DNA of 5,403 nt from Methylophilaceae bacterium UBA6140 (GCA_002423265.1 DIVE01000029.1:33412-38814); one strand, 5' to 3'. Counted from the stretch's first letter, positions 1 to 5,403 are shown. A program made the numbers and translations. Notes: generated by a model not told the origin, from the letters alone.

Positions 1-1
1 C

Positions 2-664
2 AAGGAAAACACCATCATCATCGACGGTGCCGGCAACGAGTCCAACATCAAGACCCGTATCGACCAGATCAAGAAGCAGGCGGAAGAATCCACCAGCGAT
101 TACGACCGCGAAAAACTGCAGGAACGCGTTGCCAAGCTGGCAGGCGGCGTTGCCGTGATCAAGGTCGGTGCCACCACCGAAATCGAAATGAAGGAAAAGA
201 AAGCCCGCGTTGAAGATGCGCTGCATGCAACCCGTGCTGCGGTTGAAGAAGGCATCGTCGCCGGTGGCGGTGTTGCACTGATTCGTGCACGCGCCGCGAT
301 TGCCAAGGCCAAGGGCGATAACCATGACCAGGACGCCGGCATCAAGATCGTGCTGCGCGCGGTTGAAGAACCATTGCGTCAGATCGTCGCCAACGCCGGT
401 GACGAGCCATCTGTAGTCGTCAACAACGTTGAAGCCGGTTCCGGCAACTACGGCTACAACGCCGCCAACGAAACCTATGGCGACATGGTGGAAATGGGCG
501 TACTGGACCCAACCAAGGTGACACGCACCGCACTGCAACACGCAGCTTCCGTGGCCGGCCTGATGCTGACCACTGAGTGCATGATTGCCGAACTGCCGAA
601 GGATGACGCACCTGCCATGGGTGGCGACATGGGCGGCATGGGGGGCATGGGCGGCATGATGTAA
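2..664 (+). CDS. groEL: 60 kDa chaperonin GroEL, C-terminal part (5' end outside window)
   Basis: This is the last 220 residues of the GroEL subunit, the ATP-driven cytoplasmic chaperonin that folds proteins in a double-ring cage with GroES. The visible part covers the end of the apical domain, the second intermediate segment and the C-terminal equatorial domain. Diagnostic stretches are [38 protein letters not shown] and the ATP-site loop VAGGG (fragment residues 87-90). The Asp of VEDALHA (fragment residue 72) matches the hydrolytic Asp398 of E. coli GroEL. The protein ends in the flexible Gly-Gly-Met tail typical of the family and a TAA stop. By comparison with the usual length of about 548 residues, roughly 325 N-terminal residues lie left of the window. 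No frameshift is visible. A strong terminator follows, so groEL ends its transcription unit, presumably groES-groEL. Identification is near certain; whether the genome has other groEL copies cannot be seen. Confidence 0.98.
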   Translation, partial: KENTIIIDGAGNESNIKTRIDQIKKQAEESTSDYDREKLQERVAKLAGGVAVIKVGATTEIEMKEKKARVEDALHATRAAVEEGIVAGGGVALIRARAAIAKAKGDNHDQDAGIKIVLRAVEEPLRQIVANAGDEPSVVVNNVEAGSGNYGYNAANETYGDMVEMGVLDPTKVTRTALQHAASVAGLMLTTECMIAELPKDDAPAMGGDMGGMGGMGGMM

Positions 665-682
665 TCTTGCCGTCCATCCAAA

Positions 683-711
683 GGCAGGCAAAGCTGATAT
701 AACCGCCTGCC
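683..711 (+). other. Stem-loop in groEL 3' untranslated region
   Basis: A perfect 7-bp inverted repeat (GGCAGGC at 683-689, GCCTGCC at 705-711) with a 15-nt loop lies between the groEL stop and the intrinsic terminator. It has no T-tract, so it is unlikely to terminate by itself. It could stabilise the 3' end of the groEL mRNA or slow polymerase before the terminator. The role is inferred; only the repeat is seen. Confidence 0.45.
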
Positions 712-723
712 AGTGCAACAATA

Positions 724-758
724 CAAAGCCCCGTTGAAAAACGGGGCTTTGCTTTTTT
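724..758 (+). terminator. Rho-independent terminator of groEL
   Basis: A perfect 12-bp stem pairs 724-735 (CAAAGCCCCGTT) with 740-751 (AACGGGGCTTTG). It is capped by a GAAA tetraloop at 736-739 and followed by six T residues at 753-758. The G+C core and the stable GNRA loop make this a textbook intrinsic terminator on the + strand, 60 bp after the groEL stop. The complementary strand has no T-tract at the proper end, apart from the AAA of the stem, so its action is mainly rightward. Confidence 0.95.
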
Positions 759-880
759 ACGCGCATGCAAGGCGCCATGCACAAAATAAAAATCAGGAGG
801 AATATTTACTTGATCGATTTTTTAAGCTTATACTGCATCCACCAACCCGAGTCTGATTCTCGCGAACGCGATCGACAGGC
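759..880. other. Intergenic stretch without a convincing gene
   Basis: Between the groEL terminator and the small RNA lies about 120 bp with lower GC than its surroundings. It contains an inverted repeat GCATG/CATGC (763-767 with 776-780), a perfect Shine-Dalgarno string AGGAGG at 795-800, and a sigma-70-like promoter at 805-834. The AGGAGG stands 9 nt before a TTG codon (810) that opens a 54-codon frame ending at 974. That frame runs through the antisense of the structured RNA and encodes a Lys/Arg/Glu-rich sequence unlike any family I know. I therefore do not call it a gene. Confidence 0.5.
805..834 (+). promoter_or_regulatory. Candidate sigma-70 promoter reading toward uvrD
   Basis: TTTACT at 805-810 (4 of 6 matches to TTGACA) is followed after 18 bp by TATACT at 829-834 (5 of 6 matches to TATAAT). 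Transcription would start near 841 and run through the antisense of the small RNA into uvrD, giving a leader of about 225 nt. It is downstream of the groEL terminator, so it could be an independent uvrD promoter. This is a sequence match only; AT-rich intergenic DNA yields such matches by chance. Confidence 0.4.
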
Positions 881-915
881 AAAAAAAACCCCGACTAAAG
901 GGGATAAATCGGGGT
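881..915 (-). terminator. Rho-independent terminator of the minus-strand small RNA
   Basis: On the minus strand, ACCCCGA (915-909) pairs with TCGGGGT (894-888) around a 14-nt loop, and the stem runs directly into a run of T from 888 to 881. On the + strand the stem is preceded by A and not followed by T, so it terminates leftward only. No minus-strand protein gene ends here, which is the main reason to believe that a separate short transcript does. The loop contains a CCCC that could compete for the stem's G tract. Confidence 0.85.
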
Positions 916-991
916 ACAAAACGCCTCATCGTAAAGGCTACCCGCTCAGGGAGGAGAAGCGGGAGACAGAATAATCTGTCTATTCATGTGA
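881..991 (-). ncRNA. Putative trans-acting small RNA with four stem-loops and CU-rich loops
   Basis: Read on the minus strand, about 110 nt fold into consecutive hairpins. The first is a perfect 7-bp stem AGACAGA/TCTGTCT with loop TTAT (981-964). The second is a perfect 6-bp stem CCCGCT/AGCGGG with an 11-nt loop TCTCCTCCCTG (963-941). The third is a small 4-bp stem GCCT/AGGC (938-923). The last is a 7-bp terminator stem ACCCCGA/TCGGGGT (915-888) running into an eight-T tract. A promoter-like sequence lies at the right distance upstream. There is no sensible reading frame on this strand. The loops of hairpins 2 and 4 (CTCCTCCC and ATCCCCTTT) are complementary to Shine-Dalgarno motifs, and the U-tail suits Hfq binding, so a translation-repressing sRNA is the inferred role. 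The design recalls the CU-rich-loop sibling sRNAs of Neisseria and the CCUCCUCCC-motif sRNAs of alphaproteobacteria. Rfam also has a 'Betaproteobacteria toxic small RNA' family that should be compared. The 5' end is estimated from the promoter and is uncertain by several nucleotides. Confidence 0.72.
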
Positions 992-997
992 CCGACC

Positions 998-1025
998 CTT
1001 ATCACCTAAGTTCAAAATTCGTCAG
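998..1025 (-). promoter_or_regulatory. Candidate promoter of the small RNA
   Basis: On the minus strand CTGACG (1025-1020, 4 of 6 to TTGACA) is followed after 16 bp by GATAAG (1003-998, 4 of 6 to TATAAT). This places the start near 991, just before the first hairpin. An alternative -35, TTGTGC at 1030-1025, would give a spacer of 21 bp and is less good. The match is moderate; the strongest support is the position relative to the hairpins and the terminator. Confidence 0.5.
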
Positions 1026-1048
1026 CACAAAATTCAACGCGATTAGCA

Positions 1049-1057
1049 TGCGATAAT
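1049..1057 (+). promoter_or_regulatory. Extended -10 promoter of uvrD, implying a leaderless mRNA
   Basis: TGC-GATAAT at 1049-1057 is an extended -10 element (TGn plus 5 of 6 matches to TATAAT). No good -35 stands 16-18 bp upstream, which is usual for extended -10 promoters. Seven nucleotides separate the hexamer from the uvrD ATG at 1065, so transcription would start at or one base before the A of the start codon. No Shine-Dalgarno precedes this ATG, in agreement with leaderless translation. Confidence 0.55.
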
Positions 1058-1064
1058 ACCGCGC

Positions 1065-3278
1065 ATGAATACGCACATCAGCTCCGACTCCCTGCTTTCC
1101 GGCCTCAACGACAAACAGCTTGAAGCCGTCACCCTGCCCCACCAGTCCGCGCTGATTCTTGCCGGTGCCGGTAGCGGCAAAACCCGTGTCCTCACCACCC
1201 GTATCGCCTGGCTGATCCAGACCGGACAGGTCTCGCCGCAGGGCCTTCTGGCCGTGACCTTCACCAACAAGGCAGCAAAGGAAATGCTGACAAGGCTTTC
1301 CGCCATGTTGCCGATCAATACGCGCGGCATGTGGGTCGGCACCTTTCACGGACTCTGCAACCGCCTGTTGCGCGCCCACTACCGCGAAGCCGGTTTGCCG
1401 GCCACTTTCCAGATTCTCGATTCCGCCGATCAGCTCTCCAGCATCAAGCGCCTGATGAAAGCCATCAATGTCGACGATGAGAAATTCCCGCCCAAGCAGG
1501 TCATGGGCTACATCAACAGCTGCAAGGAAGAAGGGCTGCGCGCGCACAGCGTCGAGGCATACGACAGCCATTCGCAACGCATGCGCGAGATCTACGAGGA
1601 ATATGACAAACAGTGCCAGCGCGAGGGCGTCGCCGATTTCGCCGAGCTGTTGCTGCGCTGCTACGAGCTGCTGGGCCGTGAGGCCGGTATTCGCCAACAC
1701 TACCAAAGCCGCTTCAAATACATTCTGGTGGACGAGTTCCAGGACACCAACCGCCTGCAATATCAGTGGCTGAAACTGCTGGCGGGGCAGGAAAAAGCCG
1801 GCGAGCAGAACTGCATCTTCGCCGTTGGCGACGATGACCAGTCGATTTATGCCTTCCGTGGCGCGCGGGTCGGCAACATGCGAGATTTCGAGCAGGATTT
1901 CCACGTACAGAACATCGTCAAGCTGGAACAGAATTACCGCTCCCACAGCAATATCCTCGATGCCGCCAACGCCATCATCACACACAACCGCAACCGGCTC
2001 GGCAAGAACCTGTGGACCGCCGCCGGCAAGGGCGAGCCGATCCGTGTCTATCAGGCCTATAACGATATCGACGAGGCCAACTTCATCGTCGACGAGATCA
2101 AGGGTCTGCATGCCGATGGCATGGAACTGAACCAGATCGCCATGCTCTACCGCTCCAACGCCCAGTCGCGAGTATTGGAACATGCACTGTTCTCCGCCGG
2201 GCTGCCTTATCGCGTCTATGGCGGTCTGCGCTTCTTCGAACGCGCCGAAATCAAGCACGCGTTGGCCTATCTGCGCCTGATCGCCAACCCGGAGGACGAC
2301 ACCGCGCTGCTGCGCGTGATCAATTTTCCGGCACGCGGTATCGGCGCACGCAGCCTTGAGCAACTACAGGAAACTGCCAGACAACAGAATTGCAGTTTGT
2401 GGCAGGCAGCCATGACGGCTGCCGGGAAGGGAGAAGGGGGAAGGGGGAAGGGTATTCCGGCCTTCGTGGCGCTGGTCAAACAGATGCAGGAAGAGTCCAT
2501 CGGCCTGACGCTGGCAGAACTGGCGGAGCTGGCAAGCACGCTGTCCGGCATGCGGCAATTCTATCTGGGCGAAAAAGAAGGCGAAGACCGCATTGCCAAC
2601 CTGGACGAACTGATTAACGCCGCAGTGGCATTCACCAATCAGGACATCGGCATGCAGGTCGACGAAAACGGCGAAACGCAATCTCTGCTGACCCAGTTTC
2701 TCAGCCACGCCAGTCTTGAGGCCGGTGAGCATCAGGCCGATATCGGCCGCGATGCGTTGCAGCTGATGACGGTGCATGCGGCCAAGGGGCTGGAATTCAA
2801 GACCGTGTTCATCAGCGGGCTGGAGGAGGGCTTGTTCCCGCACGAACAGAGCGCTTACGAAGCGAGCGGGCTGGAGGAGGAGCGGCGGCTGATGTATGTC
2901 GCCGTGACCCGCGCCCGGCAGCGGCTTTACCTGAGTTACGCGCAAAGCCGCATGCTGCACGGGCAGGTGCGCTATGGCATTCCGTCACGTTTTCTGGACG
3001 AGATTCCGGAAGCGCTGCTGAAACGCCTGAATGCGACAGTCAGCGCCGGCAAACTCGCAGATCAGAACCTTCAGTCTGCGCCATCTTCGCCGCAAAAGAA
3101 CGCGATGCCGTGGAAAATCGGCCAATCGGTCGCCCACGCCAAATTCGGTCAGGGTGTCGTCGTCAGCTACGAAGGCAACAGCAACGATCTGCGCATACAA
3201 GTGAACTTCGGCAAGGAAGGCATGAAGTGGCTGGCGCTGGAATACGCCAAGCTGGAAAAAATCCAGAGCGGACGTTAA
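1065..3278 (+). CDS. uvrD: DNA helicase II (UvrD), SF1A 3'-5' helicase
   Basis: This complete 737-residue protein (E. coli UvrD: 720) is an ATP-driven 3'-5' DNA helicase. It removes the incised oligonucleotide in nucleotide excision repair and unwinds the nicked strand in mismatch repair. Motifs in order: Q motif LNDKQ (14-18), Walker A GAGSGKT with Lys39, motif Ia VTFTNKAAKEM (64-74), TFHG (93-96), motif II VDEFQDT with Asp223-Glu224, motif III GDDDQSIYAFRGA (255-267), motif IV LEQNYRS (287-293), motif V VHAAKGLEF (570-578) and motif VI MYVAVTRAR (610-618). The tail from Trp683 (WKIGQSVAHAKFGQGVVV, then VNFGKEGMKWL) is the UvrD C-terminal Tudor-like domain; together with the overall motif set this favours UvrD over Rep or PcrA. 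ATG at 1065 is the only usable start, because a TAG stop stands seven codons upstream and the N-terminus aligns with E. coli UvrD. It has no Shine-Dalgarno. Residues 454-463 (GKGEGGRGKG) form a Gly/Lys-rich insertion encoded by G-tracts. No LexA box of the CTGT-N8-ACAG type is seen upstream. Confidence 0.97.
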   Translation: MNTHISSDSLLSGLNDKQLEAVTLPHQSALILAGAGSGKTRVLTTRIAWLIQTGQVSPQGLLAVTFTNKAAKEMLTRLSAMLPINTRGMWVGTFHGLCNRLLRAHYREAGLPATFQILDSADQLSSIKRLMKAINVDDEKFPPKQVMGYINSCKEEGLRAHSVEAYDSHSQRMREIYEEYDKQCQREGVADFAELLLRCYELLGREAGIRQHYQSRFKYILVDEFQDTNRLQYQWLKLLAGQEKAGEQNCIFAVGDDDQSIYAFRGARVGNMRDFEQDFHVQNIVKLEQNYRSHSNILDAANAIITHNRNRLGKNLWTAAGKGEPIRVYQAYNDIDEANFIVDEIKGLHADGMELNQIAMLYRSNAQSRVLEHALFSAGLPYRVYGGLRFFERAEIKHALAYLRLIANPEDDTALLRVINFPARGIGARSLEQLQETARQQNCSLWQAAMTAAGKGEGGRGKGIPAFVALVKQMQEESIGLTLAELAELASTLSGMRQFYLGEKEGEDRIANLDELINAAVAFTNQDIGMQVDENGETQSLLTQFLSHASLEAGEHQADIGRDALQLMTVHAAKGLEFKTVFISGLEEGLFPHEQSAYEASGLEEERRLMYVAVTRARQRLYLSYAQSRMLHGQVRYGIPSRFLDEIPEALLKRLNATVSAGKLADQNLQSAPSSPQKNAMPWKIGQSVAHAKFGQGVVVSYEGNSNDLRIQVNFGKEGMKWLALEYAKLEKIQSGR
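2424..2452 (+). repeat. G-tract heptad repeat (potential G-quadruplex) inside uvrD
   Basis: Five runs of three to five G (2424-2426, 2429-2431, 2436-2440, 2443-2447, 2450-2452) are separated by AA, AGAA, AA and AA. This satisfies the standard G-quadruplex pattern on the coding strand. The core is GGGGGAA in tandem, a 7-bp unit. In the protein it encodes GKGEGGRGKG (454-463), a low-complexity loop within the accessory (2B) domain that is not in E. coli UvrD at this place as far as I recall. Gain or loss of one unit would shift the reading frame. Confidence 0.7.
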
Positions 3279-4105
3279 TCGGCTTTTTCGCCTAAATCTT
3301 CTGAAAGTACAGCTGCCGGATGGTAGTAAACGTGACGGTAACTGTAGTACTGAATCGCCAGCAGAAAATAGGTGATGATCAACAGACTGCCGAGCACCAC
3401 CAGACTCATGAGCACGGCCCCGACCACGCCAGACAAGGCGGTGATCAGCCCCACCAGCACACCAGCCACCAGCATCAGCGCCGAGATACCGGCCCCAAGC
3501 AAGGTCAGCGAAACGGTAATGGCGATCATGTTTCTCCAGCATTGCCAGAGACTGTGCTTGATGGCGTCAAGAACCGAATATCCATGGTAGGCCACCAGCA
3601 TGGGCGAGAACCACGAAGCCAGTATCATCGGCGTCAGCAACAGCAACATCTTGAGCATCAGCGGCATGGCCAGCCCGATCAGCATTTCCGGGTCGGCTTT
3701 TTGCTCCACCAGAGCGGCGAATGCCGTCATTTCGTCCTTGACCAGAAAGCCGGTCAAAATGCCGTAAGCGAGAAAAATGCCTCCAAGCGAAATCAACCGG
3801 ACGAAGTTGGGCCTGATTTCCTCCACCAGTTTGCGCGGATCTGCCTCACGCCCCCAATCCTCTTCCCGGTAGACGCCGATGAACAGCGCCAGCAAGGTCG
3901 GCCAGAACAGGATGACAATCAGGCTGATCAGCACCGGCATGCCGGGAATCGAAGGCAGCATGATGAACAGAATCACATAGAGCAGGGCGTAAAGCAGCCA
4001 CTTGGGCGGGCTCTGGCGGAACAGCATGATGCTGCGATATACCCAGTCGAGACCGGTCTTGAACGGCCCCATGGCTTTTTCCTGACCTTGCGGCATCGTG
4101 CTCAT
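3275..4105 (-). CDS. Six-segment integral membrane protein, BPSS1780-like
   Basis: This 276-residue inner-membrane protein of unknown function starts with a cytoplasmic-looking segment that ends in WVYRSIMLFRQSPPKWLL. Hydrophobic segments follow at about residues 36-52, 55-78, 103-121, 143-165, 193-217 and 225-252. The pattern of a Trp/Phe helix with a FRQSP-type turn near the N-terminus, and ASWFSPMLVAYHGYS ahead of SLWQCWRN (residues 163-192), resembles the BPSS1780 family of betaproteobacterial membrane proteins. That assignment is from memory of the family and is moderately sure. I chose ATG at 4105 because it overlaps the thrB stop by one base (TGATG) and has GGAG 8 nt upstream. An ATG 12 codons earlier (4141) lies inside thrB and is less likely. 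The gene is probably expressed by coupling to thrB. Its stop overlaps the uvrD stop on the other strand. Confidence 0.8.
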   Translation of the reverse strand: MSTMPQGQEKAMGPFKTGLDWVYRSIMLFRQSPPKWLLYALLYVILFIMLPSIPGMPVLISLIVILFWPTLLALFIGVYREEDWGREADPRKLVEEIRPNFVRLISLGGIFLAYGILTGFLVKDEMTAFAALVEQKADPEMLIGLAMPLMLKMLLLLTPMILASWFSPMLVAYHGYSVLDAIKHSLWQCWRNMIAITVSLTLLGAGISALMLVAGVLVGLITALSGVVGAVLMSLVVLGSLLIITYFLLAIQYYSYRHVYYHPAAVLSEDLGEKAD

Positions 4106-5046
4106 CAGTTCATCTCCAGAGATGTGTGCGCTGCGTGACATTGCAGGATACGCTGAAAATGCTGCGGGTCCTTGGCATGAATCAGCTCCCCCTCCTGCGG
4201 GAAATGCATGTCATACAAACGCGATAGCCAGAAACGCAGGGCGGCGATCCGCAACATGACCGGCCATGCCGATTTTTCCGCCGCCGTCAGCGCGCGTATG
4301 GCTTCATAGCCTGCCAGCAACGCAGCCAACCGCGTTTCGTCCAGACAGCCGTCAGCCTCTATGCACCAGTCGTTGACGGCGATTGCCAGGTCGTATAACA
4401 ACGCATCGTTGCAGGCATAGTAGAAATCGATCAGACCGCCCAGCTTGTCGCCATCGAACAGGACGTTATCGCGAAACAGGTCTGCATGAATGACGCCCTC
4501 AGGCAACACAGGCAGCGCGTTCCGCGTCTGAAACTGCAGTTCGCTTTTCAGCAGTGCGGCAGATTCCCCATCCAGCATGGGCATGACCGCTTCGGCGGTA
4601 TGCAATCGCCATTCACGGCCGCGCGGGTTGCTCATGGTTTTACCGAACGATGCACCGGCAATATGCATTTGGGCCAGCACTTTGCCGATTTCGCCACAAT
4701 GCAAGACTGAAGGCTGCTCGATCGATCTGCCGGGCAGGCAACTCACCAGCGCCGCAGGTTTGCCGTTCAGAAACCCAAGATTCTTGCCGTCATGCGTTCT
4801 GATCGGTGCAGGGCAAGGAATATCATGCTCGGCCAGATAACTCATCAGATCGAGAAAATAAGGCAATTCGTCTGCCGCATTTTTCTCGAACAGGGTGAGC
4901 ACGTAACGGCCTGTGGTTGTAGTGACGAAATAATTGGTGTTGGTGATGCCGGAAGCGATGCCCTTCAGTTCGAGCAATTCGCCGAGCGGATAATCGGCCA
5001 GCCAGATTCCTAGCTGCGCTTCGGTGACGGTAGTAAAAACAGACAT
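4105..5046 (-). CDS. thrB: Homoserine kinase, type II (aminoglycoside phosphotransferase fold)
   Basis: This 313-residue cytoplasmic enzyme phosphorylates L-homoserine with ATP to O-phospho-L-homoserine (EC 2.7.1.39), the step before threonine synthase. It belongs to the APH/choline-kinase fold group found in Pseudomonas, Neisseria and alphaproteobacteria, not to the GHMP-type ThrB of E. coli. Evidence: the MSVFT N-terminus shared with Pseudomonas ThrB, IASGITNTNYFV (30-41) for the nucleotide loop, and the catalytic block HADLFRDNVLFD (187-198) with Asp189 and Asn194. The metal-binding Asp207 sits in GLIDFYYAC, followed by LYDLAIAVNDWC (217-228) and RFWLSRL (271-277). Length is normal for the family. 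The ATG at 5046 fits the family start but lacks a Shine-Dalgarno. It lies 64 bp after the DUF2782 gene on the same strand and overlaps the next gene by one base, so a small operon is likely. Confidence 0.96.
   Translation of the reverse strand: MSVFTTVTEAQLGIWLADYPLGELLELKGIASGITNTNYFVTTTTGRYVLTLFEKNAADELPYFLDLMSYLAEHDIPCPAPIRTHDGKNLGFLNGKPAALVSCLPGRSIEQPSVLHCGEIGKVLAQMHIAGASFGKTMSNPRGREWRLHTAEAVMPMLDGESAALLKSELQFQTRNALPVLPEGVIHADLFRDNVLFDGDKLGGLIDFYYACNDALLYDLAIAVNDWCIEADGCLDETRLAALLAGYEAIRALTAAEKSAWPVMLRIAALRFWLSRLYDMHFPQEGELIHAKDPQHFQRILQCHAAHTSLEMN
4114..4117 (-). promoter_or_regulatory. Ribosome binding site of the membrane-protein gene, inside thrB
   Basis: GGAG on the minus strand lies within the last codons of thrB, 8 nt before the ATG at 4105. 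It supports that start over the ATG at 4141 and suggests termination-reinitiation coupling at the TGATG junction. Confidence 0.65.
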
Positions 5047-5057
5047 AAATCAAAAGC

Positions 5058-5086
5058 GGGCAACATCATGCGAGGACGATGCGCCC
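5058..5086 (-). other. Imperfect hairpin just upstream of thrB
   Basis: In the 64-bp gap between the DUF2782 gene and thrB, GGGC (5086-5083) pairs with GCCC (5061-5058) and CATC (5081-5078) with GATG (5067-5064) on the minus strand, with a small internal loop between the two helices and a 10-nt apical loop. It ends 11 nt before the thrB ATG and has no following T-run, so it is not an intrinsic terminator. It could influence thrB translation or act as a processing site; this is inference from structure alone. Confidence 0.35.
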
Positions 5087-5110
5087 ACCTACCTTGTTAG
5101 TGTGAACCCG

Positions 5111-5403
5111 TTAAAAGCGAAAGATGACCCATTTCGGAATGATTACCGGCTCGCCCGGCCCATCAAATCTCGACCAGCCGCCATTCCTGTCTTCTTTTTG
5201 CAGATAGTAAGGCACGCCATGCGCGGGGGTGATCTTCAGCATGTAGAGCTCGCCGTTGATGCGGTATTCCTCAACCGTCTCGCCCTCGCGCTTGATGATG
5301 GTGACTTCAGGTTCGTCGACACCGTCGAGATCAAGGCCCATCGGCGGTGGCGGCACCTCCGGCAACGGTTCGAGATTGGGCGGCGTGCGATCCGCAGCTA
5401 TTG
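5111..5403 (-). CDS. DUF2782 family protein, 5' end outside window
   Basis: The visible part is 96 residues plus the stop; the frame stays open to the window edge. The core EPEVTIIKREGETVEEYRIN, then GELYMLKITPAHGVPYYL and the end VIIPKWVIFRF match the DUF2782 family, small secreted or periplasmic proteins of betaproteobacteria and some gammaproteobacteria with no known function. The first visible residues, IAADRTPPNLEPLPE, followed by a Pro-rich stretch, look like the end of a signal peptide and the linker after it; cleavage after IAA or IA is a guess. A TTG at 5365 could be read as a start, but it would remove this part and is unlikely. In many betaproteobacteria this gene lies between polA and thrB, so polA may lie just right of the window; this is from memory of gene order. 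Confidence 0.85.
   Translation of the reverse strand, partial: IAADRTPPNLEPLPEVPPPPMGLDLDGVDEPEVTIIKREGETVEEYRINGELYMLKITPAHGVPYYLQKEDRNGGWSRFDGPGEPVIIPKWVIFRF

Noticed and set aside
763..780. Inverted repeat GCATG/CATGC with an inner GGCGCC palindrome
   Set aside because: The stem is only 5 bp and has no partner element; it is common by chance and no function can be supported.
420..782. 120-codon minus-strand frame opposite the groEL end
   Set aside because: It runs through the groEL terminator and the coding region in antisense and has Pro/Cys/Arg-rich noise composition.
964..981. Inverted repeat AGACAGA/TCTGTCT considered as a LexA (SOS) operator for uvrD
   Set aside because: A LexA box needs CTGT-N8-ACAG; here the half-sites are in the opposite order (ACAG-N6-CTGT), and no proper box is found elsewhere upstream of uvrD. 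It fits better as the first sRNA hairpin.
1002..2363. 453-codon open frame antisense to uvrD
   Set aside because: It lies opposite a helicase with all motifs intact, shows no recognisable domain and is the usual antisense frame of a GC-rich gene. A second open frame (2364-2960) continues it in the same way.
3320..4138. 272-codon + strand frame rich in Gln, His and Arg
   Set aside because: This is the antisense of a membrane-protein gene; the Gln/His/Arg composition is what reverse-read hydrophobic codons give. The minus strand has clear membrane segments and coupling to thrB.
4105..4141. Longer start (ATG at 4141) for the membrane protein
   Set aside because: It would overlap thrB by 37 bp, adds a non-family-like MSRSAHISGDEL extension, and ignores the well-placed GGAG and the TGATG junction.

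Overview
The window looks like a chromosomal segment of a betaproteobacterium, perhaps close to Nitrosomonadales. The evidence is the protein signatures (type II homoserine kinase of the Pseudomonas/Neisseria kind, a DUF2782 protein, a BPSS1780-like membrane protein, UvrD with its C-terminal Tudor-like tail) and the moderately high GC content. No phage, transposon or CRISPR structure is visible.

Layout from left to right: (1) the 3' part of groEL on the + strand, closed by a perfect 12-bp intrinsic terminator at 724-758. (2) A 400-bp intergenic region, 665-1064, whose right half carries a compact minus-strand small RNA (about 881-991) with its own promoter, four stem-loops and an eight-U terminator. 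(3) A complete uvrD on the + strand, 1065-3278, with an extended -10 promoter placed so that the transcript would begin at or next to the ATG, and a run of five G-tracts inside the gene. (4) On the minus strand, an operon-like run read from right to left: a DUF2782 protein (5' end cut by the window edge), thrB (homoserine kinase), and a six-segment membrane protein translationally coupled to thrB. This membrane gene meets uvrD tail to tail with a 4-bp overlap.

The genes are mostly housekeeping: protein folding (GroEL), excision and mismatch repair (UvrD), and threonine synthesis (ThrB). The DUF2782 and membrane proteins have no known function. The most interesting object is the small RNA between groEL and uvrD. 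Two of its loops present C/U-rich sequence complementary to Shine-Dalgarno motifs, the design seen in sRNAs that block translation of many mRNAs. A forward promoter candidate at 805-834 would transcribe the exact complement of this sRNA.
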